Source of the DNA: Actibacterium pelagium
GTDB lineage: Bacteria; Pseudomonadota; Alphaproteobacteria; Rhodobacterales; Rhodobacteraceae
Reading direction: 5' to 3'
NCBI RefSeq assembly: GCF_002285415.1
Contig: NZ_NSBU01000007.1
Span: forward strand, 684,501-748,500
Length of the DNA: 64,000 nucleotides
Shown: in pieces, positions 48,721 through 57,046 of the stretch
Numbering within the stretch: the stretch's first letter is position 1
Layout: each line of letters starts with the position of its first letter
Notes under the pieces: model-generated
The model's database searches: none
Seen by the model: only the letters and a program-made list of their open reading frames with translations
Told to the model about the DNA's origin: nothing
Translations under genes and position numbers: made by a program

Positions 48721-49185
48721 TCAGTGCTTTCTGAAGCTATCCAGGCTGACGACTTCGGCCTCGGATGCGGTTGCACCTTCCACATCGGGCTCTGGAGGAG
48801 CCTCTTCTTCAGCTCCCTCATCCTCATCGCTATCCTGCGTCTCGAACCGCAATCCGAATTCCACTGACGGGTCTACAAAGGTGCTAATCGCGTCGTAGGG
48901 AATGTAAATCGGTTCCGGGCTGTCGCCAAAGTTCAGGGTGATGCCGAATCCGTTGTCGCCAACCTCAAGATTCTCGAACCAGTGCTGTACGACAACTGTC
49001 ATTTCGCCGGGGTACCGCTGACGCAGCCAATCGGCTAGGGCGACATCTTCGTGAGTGGTGTCGAAAGTAATGAAAAAATGATGCTCTGCGGGCAGGCCTT
49101 CATCCGCGACCTGGCTCAGGACCTCACGGATCAGACCACGCATCGCGTCGTGCATCAGATTTCCATAGTCGATACTGTCGGACAT
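48721..49185 (-). CDS. sspB: ClpXP adaptor SspB
   Basis: A 154-aa SspB-family protein, start ATG 49185; the upstream in-frame start at 49221 is less likely. Alphaproteobacterial SspB delivers ssrA-tagged proteins to ClpXP, and an ssrA gene occurs 1.5 kb away. The core (HHFFITFDTTHEDVALADWLRQRYP, then MTVVVQHWFENLEVGDNGFGITLNF and YIPYDAISTFVDPSVEFGL) is the conserved SspB fold, followed by an acidic linker and a C-terminal SLDSFRKH peptide, the expected ClpX-binding tail. Confidence 0.92.
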   Translation of the reverse strand: MSDSIDYGNLMHDAMRGLIREVLSQVADEGLPAEHHFFITFDTTHEDVALADWLRQRYPGEMTVVVQHWFENLEVGDNGFGITLNFGDSPEPIYIPYDAISTFVDPSVEFGLRFETQDSDEDEGAEEEAPPEPDVEGATASEAEVVSLDSFRKH

Positions 49186-49267
49186 CAAATCACCCCACCA
49201 ATTGCCGTCAGCATATTCCATTCGTCAGGAGATGAAAGTGGTTCGCGGAGAATTTATTCAAGCTTCG

Positions 49268-50518
49268 TCAGACCATGGACAGGCCGACACCGGCAAGGGC
49301 CATCAATATAAGGGTTATGCCCAAAGGAACGCGCCCCAAGGCAAGAAGCCCAAAGGAGGCGATTGTCAGAAGGACAGTATGTGGATTCAAGCTGGTAAGT
49401 TTGGGCAAAGAAACTGTCGAATTACCCACCATATATACGTTAAATTCAGCAAATAAGGTATTGAAAGAGAACCATATTCCTAGATTTAAGATCACGCCTA
49501 CAACTGCTGCCGTTACAAAGCTTAACGCGTTTGCAAGGCGCGGTTGGCGCGTCAAGTTCTCTACATGACCGGCTGCAAGAAAGATCCAAAGGAAACACGG
49601 AATAAAGGTCATCCAAAGGGTGAGTAGAGCGGCAAGGATACCAAACCAAAGCCCGCCAGTTTTGAAAGCGGCCAGAAAACCCACGAATTCAGTCACCAAA
49701 ATCAGTGGTCCGGGGGTCGTTTCAGCAAGGCCGAGGCCGTCAATCATCTCGGGCAGGCTAAGCCATCCGAAGTCCTGCACGGTTGCCTGAGTCATATAGG
49801 CAAGGACCGCATATGCGCCGCCAAAGGTGACAACGGCAAGTTTTGAAAAGAACCATGCCAGTTCGGCAAGAAACTCTGATCCGAAGAATTGCAGGCTGAG
49901 AAGCGGGATCGCCCAAAGCGCTGCGAAGAGCGCCGCAGCTTTGTAGGGCGTTTTGACCTTCGCGTGACTGGGCTCAGTCCGTCCAGATTTCTTAGCGGTG
50001 AGGAAACCAAAAAGTGCAGCGGCGGCGATGGTCAAAGGGAAGGGGGCCGAGAAGACGAAAATGGCAATGAAGGATAATATGGCTGCAATCCAGCGCGGCT
50101 TGTCTTTCAAAGTCTTGACAGCCAATCGATATAACGCGGTCGCGACAATAATTATGACTGCGGCTTTAACCCCTAAGAATGCAGCTTGGGTCAGGGGGAG
50201 GCGCCCCCAGTAGCCATAGGCAATCGCCAGTACCAGAATGACCATCGCGCCCGGCAGGACAAACAACAGACCAGACAGGATCCCGCCGAGGACTCCCCGG
50301 ATCTTCCAACCTGTGTAAGTGGCAAGTTGCATTGCTTCGGGGCCGGGAAGCAGCATGCAGAAGCTCAGTGCGCGCAGGTAATCCTCTTCCGTCAGCCATT
50401 GGCGTTTCTCGACGATTTCTTGATGCATCAGGGCCATTTGGGCCGCGGGCCCGCCGAAGGACAGAAGTCCAATCCGCCCGAAGGCTTGGAAAAGCTCTGA
50501 CATCGTTGGCTGTGACAT
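49268..50518 (-). CDS. chrA: Chromate transporter ChrA (long, two-domain form)
   Basis: A 416-aa membrane protein with two homologous halves. Each begins with the CHR signature: FGRIGLLSFGGPAAQMALMHQE at residues 11-32 and FFSKLAVVTFGGAYAVLAYMTQ near 229. ALSFCMLLPGPEAMQLATYTGW and DGLGLAETTPGPLILVTEFVGF are the other conserved loops. About ten spans are predicted. Long-chain CHR proteins export chromate; several also move other oxyanions such as sulfate. The ATG is at 50518. No chrB regulator is adjacent. Confidence 0.93.
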   Translation of the reverse strand: MSQPTMSELFQAFGRIGLLSFGGPAAQMALMHQEIVEKRQWLTEEDYLRALSFCMLLPGPEAMQLATYTGWKIRGVLGGILSGLLFVLPGAMVILVLAIAYGYWGRLPLTQAAFLGVKAAVIIIVATALYRLAVKTLKDKPRWIAAILSFIAIFVFSAPFPLTIAAAALFGFLTAKKSGRTEPSHAKVKTPYKAAALFAALWAIPLLSLQFFGSEFLAELAWFFSKLAVVTFGGAYAVLAYMTQATVQDFGWLSLPEMIDGLGLAETTPGPLILVTEFVGFLAAFKTGGLWFGILAALLTLWMTFIPCFLWIFLAAGHVENLTRQPRLANALSFVTAAVVGVILNLGIWFSFNTLFAEFNVYMVGNSTVSLPKLTSLNPHTVLLTIASFGLLALGRVPLGITLILMALAGVGLSMV

Positions 50519-50644
50519 AGGACGCCCGATCCGTTGAATTCCTGTTCAGAGTTGGCTGGAATTCAAGGCGGAGTAAAGCGTGGTTCAGGCGCGCAAGAAA
50601 CGCGTGCTTGAATGTTGCAAATACTGCTCAGAGATTTGTGGAAG

Positions 50645-50955
50645 TAATGCAGGTTTCTGTTGCCAGGTACCTGCGAACCCCGCCAGCCGTTGCTAGACAA
50701 CTGGACTTAAGTTTCGGTGTGAGGCACTGCTTACGCAGCGACTGCTACCGGAGCACGATTGTCATTTGCAATTGTACAGTTTGAACCGATAACGGTGGTA
50801 TCTCACCGAGACAAAGCTAACACCTTTAGACGTCCGTCGATCCTATTTCGGCCCCATGATCCCCAAATGAAGGATTATTGGTGGAGCCGCCGGGTACCGC
50901 CCCCGGGTCCGAGCCGCTTATTACGAGCGCATTTATGTCCATAGTCCCGAAGGAC
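50645..50955 (-). ncRNA. ssrA: tmRNA, circularly permuted two-piece alphaproteobacterial form
   Basis: On the minus strand the acceptor piece comes first (about 50955 to 50879, ending CGGCTCC-ACCA), then a short spacer, then the coding piece beginning GGGGCCG at 50855; GGGGCCG pairs with CGGCTCC to rebuild the tRNA acceptor stem. The tag reading frame is 50769 to 50731: GCA resume codon followed by codons giving ANDNRAPVAVAA and TAA. This is the standard Rhodobacteraceae-style tag. The 3' limit is approximate. tmRNA with SmpB rescues stalled ribosomes, and its tagged products are presented to ClpXP by SspB, whose gene is 1.5 kb away. Confidence 0.93.
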
Positions 50956-50961
50956 AACCTG

Positions 50962-50990
50962 AATATATGTGTGCTTATGCCAAGGTTCAA
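50962..50990 (-). promoter_or_regulatory. Promoter of ssrA
   Basis: On the minus strand TTGAAC (complement of 50985-50990) is followed after exactly 17 bases by TATATT (complement of 50962-50967). Transcription would start near 50955, at the first base of the acceptor piece. Confidence 0.72.
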
Positions 50991-51136
50991 CGGATTTGTA
51001 CCGAATTAATTAAATACAATAAAAACAAATGGATATTGACTGATGCGAAGGTGAGTACAGAAAGTTTTTCGATTCAAGTTACTACGACTCTCGACCTTTC
51101 ACCGCGGTTGACGATAGCTTGGCGCCAGGAGGGCGC

Positions 51137-51958
51137 ATGAATACTTTAAATATCGCGGATCAACAGATTAACTATCGCCGATCTGGCAACGGGCCACCGG
51201 TACTTTGCCTGCATTGTTCGTCCAGTCACAGCGGCCAGTTCAAACCCTTGATTCAGTCGCTGCAGGATCGCTTCACCGTATTTGCGCCAGATGTGCATGG
51301 CTATGGCGGGTCCGACGCTTTTCCCAAAGACGGGAACCCATGGTTTTACCATGATCTGAAGGTCATCGAGGCGTTGCTGGAGCAGTTTACGGAGCCTGCG
51401 CATATTGTTGGTCACTCACTGGGGGGCGCTTTGGGCTATATGGCGGCGCAGCGATGGCCTGATCGGTTTAAATCCGTGACTTTGATCGAGCCGGTGTTGT
51501 TCATGTTACTTGCGCAAGCAAACAGCCCTTTTATCGCCGAAGGACACTATGCCACGTCGATGGTGCATGGTCATTTGCACTTGAAACTCCCAGAGGAAGC
51601 AGCGCGATCGTTCATGGATTTTTGGGCGGACGAGGGCGCTTTTGACGCCGCGCCAGAGCATGTTCAAGATTACGTTGTCGCAACTGTCTCGCGTGTTGCC
51701 GATGATTGGGCGGGAATGCTGCCGAACCTGCCCGGCACGCCAAAGTTAGAGGCTGTTTCGCAATTGACCCTGCCTACCCTGTTGATGCGCGGTGGGGCCA
51801 CGCGTCGTTCGGCGGCCGCTATTGTGGAGCTGTTATCAGAAAGACTTCCAAACGCGCAGTTGGTCGAGATGGAAGGGATGACGCATATGGCGGCGGCCAC
51901 GCATCCAGGGGTCGTAAACCCTCATATCCTGCAATTTATTGATGCGCAGAGTAACTGA
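51137..51958 (+). CDS. Alpha/beta hydrolase
   Basis: A 273-aa hydrolase from the ATG at 51137 (after AGGAGG). Strand-and-oxyanion segment LCLHCSSSHSGQF, nucleophile elbow GHSLGG near residue 97, and a C-terminal GMTHMAAATHP supplying the His, with Asp probably in the LLMRGGATRRS loop region. The lack of additional domains and the family spread mean esterase, lactonase and C-C hydrolase are all possible. It converges on the GntR gene with 13 bases between their stops, so it need not belong to the acuI unit. The long upstream region contains ssrA on the other strand. Confidence 0.87.
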   Translation: MNTLNIADQQINYRRSGNGPPVLCLHCSSSHSGQFKPLIQSLQDRFTVFAPDVHGYGGSDAFPKDGNPWFYHDLKVIEALLEQFTEPAHIVGHSLGGALGYMAAQRWPDRFKSVTLIEPVLFMLLAQANSPFIAEGHYATSMVHGHLHLKLPEEAARSFMDFWADEGAFDAAPEHVQDYVVATVSRVADDWAGMLPNLPGTPKLEAVSQLTLPTLLMRGGATRRSAAAIVELLSERLPNAQLVEMEGMTHMAAATHPGVVNPHILQFIDAQSN

Positions 51959-51971
51959 GCTGGTCTGTGGC

Positions 51972-52700
51972 CTATCCGGCAGACCGCTCGTCCCGCTGCG
52001 CCTTAACATCCTGTCCAAGTTTGATGGTGTAATCCCGAAGCAGGTCGACTTCCGCTTCCGCACGCGCCGTATCGTTACCTTCAAGAGCGTCTGTAAGATA
52101 CTGATGTCGAGTGATAATTTCCGATCTGTTGCGTGCCGTAAACGTGATCATGTTCATCAAGGGCTGCATGGCTTCAACAGCGCCGGCCAGTTGGTAGGAC
52201 AGTACCGGATTACCAGCCGCATCAACCATGGCGCGGTGAAAAGCGACGTCAGAAGCACAGAATCCTTCATCGCTTAATCCTTCTTGCCCTTGTGCGGCGA
52301 TTTCCGCCCGCATTCGGGCCAAATGATCCGGGGTGCGGCGTTGCGTTGCAAGTGGAAGGCACGCCCGCTCTAACGCAAACCGCGCTTCGCAGGCGGTTTC
52401 AAAGTCGATCGCATTCATCGACAAAAGCAAAGTCGAGGTCGTGATCTGATCGCGATAGGCGTCTTCGTAACGCAGTTGGTTCACGAACGCCCCGCCAGCC
52501 GCGCCACGTTTGGTTCGGATCAGGCTTTGCGCAGCCAACCGCTTCAGCGCCTCGCGGATCGTGGGGCGGGACACGCCGTGCGTTTCAGCCAATTCAGCCT
52601 CAGACGGCAGGCGCTCATCTACCATCAGCTGGCCTGTCAGAATGGCTTCACGAAGCACTTGAGCGATCTGCGTCGATAGATCTTGGTCTGATTTTCCCAT
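51972..52700 (-). CDS. GntR-family regulator with FCD domain (FadR subfamily)
   Basis: A 242-aa regulator, start ATG 52700 (a GTG lies three codons upstream). N-terminal winged HTH: LPSEAELAETHGVSRPTIREALKRL, followed by KRGAAGGAF. The C-terminal FCD domain has helices with metal-binding His candidates (DVAFHRAMVDAAGN, RHQYLTDAL). It is divergent from acuI, with a 24-bp near-palindrome (52721-52744) between the starts. Inference: represses acuI and itself until a ligand, possibly a propionate or acrylate derivative, binds. Confidence 0.88.
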   Translation of the reverse strand: MGKSDQDLSTQIAQVLREAILTGQLMVDERLPSEAELAETHGVSRPTIREALKRLAAQSLIRTKRGAAGGAFVNQLRYEDAYRDQITTSTLLLSMNAIDFETACEARFALERACLPLATQRRTPDHLARMRAEIAAQGQEGLSDEGFCASDVAFHRAMVDAAGNPVLSYQLAGAVEAMQPLMNMITFTARNRSEIITRHQYLTDALEGNDTARAEAEVDLLRDYTIKLGQDVKAQRDERSAG

Positions 52701-52720
52701 GGCACTCACGTCTTAACAAT

Positions 52721-52744
52721 TGTCAGACATTTAAATGTATGACA
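52721..52744. promoter_or_regulatory. Probable GntR/FCD operator between regulator and acuI
   Basis: A 24-bp near-palindrome: left arm TGTCAGACATTT (52721-52732) and right arm AAATGTATGACA (52733-52744) match at 11 of 12 pairs. It lies 21 bases upstream of the regulator start and 55 bases upstream of acuI, the right place to control both. Confidence 0.68.
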
Positions 52745-52798
52745 TTTACTTGTACGACTCATTCACGCTTACAACAAGAACGAAACAGAGGTGTCCCG

Positions 52799-53788
52799 AT
52801 GTTCAAAGCTCTCGTCGTTGAAAAGAATGATGATGGGAAAACCCATGCATCTGTTCAGGAAATTTCCATCGATCAATTGCCGGAAGGTGATGTTGTGGTT
52901 TCCGTCGAATATTCGACTGTGAATTACAAGGACGGCCTGTGCATCGGCCCCGGTGGTGGTTTGGTGCGAAACTATCCGCATGTGCCCGGCATCGATTTTG
53001 CTGGCACAGTCGAAGCGTCCGAAGACCCTCGTTACAAGCCGGGCGACAAGGTGGTTCTGACTGGTTGGCGCGTCGGCGAAGTTCACTGGGGCGGCTACGC
53101 ACAGAAGGCACGGGTGAAAGCCGACTGGCTGGTTCCGCTGCCAAAGGGGCTGACGACCCGGCAGGCCATGGCTGTCGGTACAGCCGGTTTCACGGCAATG
53201 TTGGCTGTAATGGCGCTTGAAGATCACGGATTGGAGCCGGGGAATGGCCCGGTTCTGGTTACCGGCGCTGCTGGTGGGGTCGGGTCGGTTGCCAGTGCCA
53301 TTCTGGCGAACCGAGGATACGAGGTTGCCGGGGTCACAGGGCGCCCAGAGACGGCCGAGTACCTGAAGTCGCTTGGAGTTAGTCAAATCGTGCCGCGTGA
53401 AGACATCAACACAACGGTCAAACGCCCGCTGGAGACGGAAACCTGGGCTGGATGTATTGACGCCGTAGGCGGCGAGATGCTGGCACGCGTTCTGGGCCAG
53501 ATGAAATACGGGGCCTCGGTCGCAGCGGTTGGGCTTGCCGGTGGGGCTGGTCTGCCCGCGACGGTGGTTCCGTTCCTGCTGCGTGGCGTAAACCTTCTTG
53601 GAATCGACAGCGTCATGCAGCCCTATGAAAATCGCCTTCGCGCGTGGGAACGTGTCGCCCAAGACCTGCCGATGGATCGTCTGGAAGAGATGATCAATCC
53701 GGCAACCTTGGCCGATCTGCCAAAGCTTGGTGCGGACATTCTGGCCGGCCAAGTGCAGGGCAGGGTGGTTGTCGACGTAAACGCTTGA
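52799..53788 (+). CDS. acuI: Acrylyl-CoA reductase AcuI
   Basis: A 329-aa medium-chain reductase (YhdH/YhfP group), from the ATG at 52799; an in-frame ATG at 52739 is inside the operator region. AcuI reduces acryloyl-CoA to propionyl-CoA with NADPH, detoxifying acrylate from DMSP breakdown. From memory it is near-identical in long stretches to the Ruegeria protein: STVNYKDGLCIGPGGGLVR, PHVPGIDFAGTVE, LVTGAAGGVGSVA and GLAGGAGLP. No zinc cysteines are present, as expected. No DMSP lyase or dmdA gene is adjacent. A short hairpin (53808-53834) follows its stop. Confidence 0.92.
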   Translation: MFKALVVEKNDDGKTHASVQEISIDQLPEGDVVVSVEYSTVNYKDGLCIGPGGGLVRNYPHVPGIDFAGTVEASEDPRYKPGDKVVLTGWRVGEVHWGGYAQKARVKADWLVPLPKGLTTRQAMAVGTAGFTAMLAVMALEDHGLEPGNGPVLVTGAAGGVGSVASAILANRGYEVAGVTGRPETAEYLKSLGVSQIVPREDINTTVKRPLETETWAGCIDAVGGEMLARVLGQMKYGASVAAVGLAGGAGLPATVVPFLLRGVNLLGIDSVMQPYENRLRAWERVAQDLPMDRLEEMINPATLADLPKLGADILAGQVQGRVVVDVNA

Positions 53789-53849
53789 TTGCGCTTGCCT
53801 CTTTGCGTTGTCCGGCACACAGTCTGTCGGACAACAATAAGAGGGCATC

Positions 53850-55070
53850 ATGCTGGACACCGAATTTGTACGCGCCCAGTTCCCGGCGTTTTCGCAACCA
53901 TCGTTGGCCGATCAGGCGTTTTTCGAGAACGCTGGCGGGTCCTATCCCTGTCGGCAGGTCGTCGATAGGCTGACGGGGTTCTACACCGACCATAAGGTCC
54001 AGCCCTATTACCCGTTCCTAAGCAGCCAAAAGGTTGGCGCGGAAATGGATGAGGCCCGCGCGCGTTTGGCCGCCATGATGGGGGTGACGCCGGACGAAGT
54101 CAGCTTTGGTCCGTCAACCACCCAGAACACTTATGTCCTTGCACAGGCGTTTCGCCAGTGGATGTCACCCGGCGATGCGATTGTCGTAACCAATCAGGAT
54201 CACGAGGCAAATTCGGGCCCATGGCGTCGCTTGGCCGACGACGGGATAGAGGTGCGCGAATGGTCTGTTGATCCAGAAACCGGACGGCTGGACCCTGCCG
54301 ATCTTGAGGCCATTCTGGATGAGAAGGTCCGGCTGGTTTGCTTCCCCCATTGTTCAAACGTCGTGGCAGAGATCAACGACGTTGCCGCCATCTGTGCGAC
54401 TGCGCATATGGCTGGCGCTTTCGCCTGTGTCGATGGGGTAAGTTATGCGCCTCACGGGTTGCCGAATGTTGGGGAATTGGGGCCAGATATCTATCTGTTC
54501 TCAGCCTATAAAACTTATGGCCCTCATCAGGGGATCATGGTCATGCGCCCCGCTCTGAATGCGTTGCTGCCCAATCAGGCGCACTATTTCAACGCGGATG
54601 TCCCTTACAAGCGGTTCACACCGGCAGGACCAGATCATGCTCAGGTCGCGTCCTGTGCGGGGATCGCCGACTATTTTGATGCCATTTATGACCATCATTT
54701 TGATGGAACCACTGATGCAGCAGAGAAATGCGCCAAAGTATCTGGCTTGATGCGCCAGAAAGAGGTCGAACTGGCGCAGCCCATTTTGACCTACCTTGCC
54801 GAGCGAAATTCTGTCCGCCTGCTTGGGCCATCGGATGCCAAAACACGCGCACCAACGATCGCCGTCGTGGCCAAAACACCTGCGGCAGAACTCGCCCAGG
54901 CGCTGGCAGCCGATAACATCAACGCAGGGTGCGGGACGTTCTATGGAAACCGTGTGCTTCAGGCCATGGGGGAAGACATTGACCACGGCGCGCTTCGACT
55001 GAGCCTTGTCCACTACAATACAAACGAAGAGGTTGATCGATTGCTGAACGCGCTAGATCGATTGCTGTAA
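53850..55070 (+). CDS. Class V aminotransferase / cysteine-desulfurase-like PLP enzyme
   Basis: A 406-aa PLP enzyme. The Schiff-base Lys is Lys221 in FSAYKTYGPHQG, with Asp195 in CVDGVSYAPHG and the His118 loop (NQDHEANSGPW). The family includes cysteine desulfurases, isopenicillin-N epimerase-like and selenocysteine lyases. The active-site cysteine loop of SufS/IscS is not clear, so it may be a transaminase-type or lyase-type branch. It lies between acuI and the photolyase in the same direction; the gaps of 61 and 19 bases allow an operon. Substrate unknown. Confidence 0.85.
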   Translation: MLDTEFVRAQFPAFSQPSLADQAFFENAGGSYPCRQVVDRLTGFYTDHKVQPYYPFLSSQKVGAEMDEARARLAAMMGVTPDEVSFGPSTTQNTYVLAQAFRQWMSPGDAIVVTNQDHEANSGPWRRLADDGIEVREWSVDPETGRLDPADLEAILDEKVRLVCFPHCSNVVAEINDVAAICATAHMAGAFACVDGVSYAPHGLPNVGELGPDIYLFSAYKTYGPHQGIMVMRPALNALLPNQAHYFNADVPYKRFTPAGPDHAQVASCAGIADYFDAIYDHHFDGTTDAAEKCAKVSGLMRQKEVELAQPILTYLAERNSVRLLGPSDAKTRAPTIAVVAKTPAAELAQALAADNINAGCGTFYGNRVLQAMGEDIDHGALRLSLVHYNTNEEVDRLLNALDRLL

Positions 55071-55089
55071 GCAATCAAAAGCACGTCCC

Positions 55090-56505
55090 ATGACCCAAAA
55101 ACCTGTTCTTCTGTGGCTTCGCCGCGACCTGCGGCTATCCGACCATCCCGCGTTGACCGCAGCCGTTCAAACCGGTGCGCCGATCATTCCGGTGTTCATC
55201 CGTGACCCATTGGTCGACGCGATGGGACGCGCCCCCAAGTGGCGTTTGGAAAGGGCTTTATCCCATTTGCAGGGAAACCTTGAAGCCGTCGGAAGTGCAC
55301 TGATCCAAAGGTCTGGTGACGCGCTGGAGGAACTTCAAAAACTGGTCCGCGAAACGGGGGCGGGGGCTGTCTATTGGAGCCGCGACTATACCCCCGCTTC
55401 GATCAAGCGCGATACGCGGGTGAAGGCAGCACTGAAAGATGCAGGGGTTGAGGCCCGCTCTTTCAAAGGGTTTCTGTTGTTCGAACCCCCAAGCGTTCAG
55501 ACGCAGCAGGGGTCGTATTACAAGGTTTACTCACCGTTCTGGCGTGCGGTTCGGAATATACACGTCGAGGCGATTTTGCCACGGCTTGCGAAGCTGCCTG
55601 CGCCGGATGCGTGGCCAGTTTCAGAAAAGCTTACGGATTGGGGGCTTGGCAAGGCCATGAACCGAGGGGCAGCGGTGATCGCCAACCATACTGCAGTGGG
55701 TGAACAGGCCGCGCAGGATAAACTGGCTGCGTTTCTGACGAACGCAGTCGAAGGGTACAAGGCTGACAGAGACTTTATGGCCAAGCCCGCGACATCGGGC
55801 CTAAGCGAATACCTGACCTACGGAGAGATCTCTGCACGGCAAATCTGGCATGCGGGTCGCAGGGCGATGGAAGAGGGCGCCTCGGGTGCGGAACACTTCC
55901 TTAAGGAACTCGTTTGGCGAGAGTTTTCCTATCACCTTGCGTATCACACGCCGCATTTATTGGACCGAAACTGGAAAGACGGTTGGGACGATTTCCCCTG
56001 GGGCGGCGAAGATGCACCGCATGTTAAATCGTGGAAGATGGGCCGGACTGGTGTTCCTTTGGTCGATGCCGCAATGCGAGAGATGTATATAACTGGCAAA
56101 ATGCATAACCGCGCCCGGATGATCGCGGCCTCCTATCTTACCAAGCATTTGATGGTTGATTGGAAGGTCGGACTGAATTGGTTCGCAGATTGCCTGACAG
56201 ATTGGGACCCTGCAGCTAATGCGCTTGGCTGGCAGTGGGTGGCTGGATGCGGCCCGGACGCAGCCCCATTTTTCAGGATATTCAATCCCGAAACGCAATG
56301 CGCCAAGTTCGATCCGGATGGAACCTATATCCACCGCTGGATTGCCGAGGGTCAGCCCAACCCCGGTGCAACGGCCTTGTCCTATTTCGACGCCATCCCG
56401 CGAGGCTGGGGCCTATGCGCTGACGGAGCCTATCCTGATCCGGTTGTTGGGTTGAAAGAGGGGCGTGAACGGGCGTTGCAGGCTTATCACGCGACCCGTG
56501 GCTAA
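55090..56505 (+). CDS. phr: Deoxyribodipyrimidine photolyase
   Basis: A 471-aa photolyase/cryptochrome-family flavoprotein that repairs UV cyclobutane dimers using blue light. The N-terminal alpha/beta domain starts PVLLWLRRDLRLSDHPALTAA. The FAD-binding region contains FLKELVWREFSYHLAYH, MHNRARMIAASYLTKHLMVDW and DWDPAANALGWQWVAGCGPDAAPFFRIFNP, the photolyase signatures. It precedes trgA, trgB and cysK in the same direction, the order I recall from Rhodobacter tellurite-resistance loci. Confidence 0.94.
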   Translation: MTQKPVLLWLRRDLRLSDHPALTAAVQTGAPIIPVFIRDPLVDAMGRAPKWRLERALSHLQGNLEAVGSALIQRSGDALEELQKLVRETGAGAVYWSRDYTPASIKRDTRVKAALKDAGVEARSFKGFLLFEPPSVQTQQGSYYKVYSPFWRAVRNIHVEAILPRLAKLPAPDAWPVSEKLTDWGLGKAMNRGAAVIANHTAVGEQAAQDKLAAFLTNAVEGYKADRDFMAKPATSGLSEYLTYGEISARQIWHAGRRAMEEGASGAEHFLKELVWREFSYHLAYHTPHLLDRNWKDGWDDFPWGGEDAPHVKSWKMGRTGVPLVDAAMREMYITGKMHNRARMIAASYLTKHLMVDWKVGLNWFADCLTDWDPAANALGWQWVAGCGPDAAPFFRIFNPETQCAKFDPDGTYIHRWIAEGQPNPGATALSYFDAIPRGWGLCADGAYPDPVVGLKEGRERALQAYHATRG

Positions 56506-56599
56506 GTCGGAGCTATGACAGCTTTTTTCCAGCTTACTCTTGCCGCGTGACCCGCGTTAACGCAGTGTGGTGGGAATAAGGAACCACCCGGAGACAAAG

Positions 56600-57043
56600 A
56601 TGCCCACAGCCGCCAAGCTGATCGCCGCTTTGAGTCTTGCTGTCGTTGCGTTCTTCGCGACCACAGAGATCGTTCGGACCCTGCCAGACGGAATGGCCGG
56701 TCCTAGGTTTGTGATCGTGAACTGCGCAATCGGGTTCCTTGTTGGTTGGAAAGTCCTTGGGCGATATGCCGACCGAGGTTATCGGGGGTCAATTCCGTTC
56801 GGATTCTGGGCGCTGTCGAACCTTGTTTTCTGGGCGATGGTCACCCATTCGATCAATGAAATGTTAAGCGAGTCGACCAAGCTACGTTATGACGGCGTGA
56901 TGGAAGCTTTGCAGGGCACATTCGAGATCATGCTGGAATATGCCATTGTCATGATAGAGGCGCCGGCTTCTATTGTGACCTTGCTTATCGGAAGCCTGCT
57001 GGCCACATGGGCCAGTGTCTGGGCTGATAAGCGCTGGAAGTAA
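56600..57043 (+). CDS. trgA: TrgA-family membrane protein (tellurite-resistance-associated)
   Basis: A 147-aa protein from the ATG at 56600, seven bases after GGAG. Four hydrophobic spans are predicted (about 6-24, 36-50, 66-84, 112-138). Its size and position before a TrgB-like gene match TrgA, reported to contribute to tellurite resistance in Rhodobacter sphaeroides together with trgB and cysK. The mechanism is not established. Only three bases separate it from trgB. Confidence 0.85.
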   Translation: MPTAAKLIAALSLAVVAFFATTEIVRTLPDGMAGPRFVIVNCAIGFLVGWKVLGRYADRGYRGSIPFGFWALSNLVFWAMVTHSINEMLSESTKLRYDGVMEALQGTFEIMLEYAIVMIEAPASIVTLLIGSLLATWASVWADKRWK

Positions 57044-57046
57044 TCA

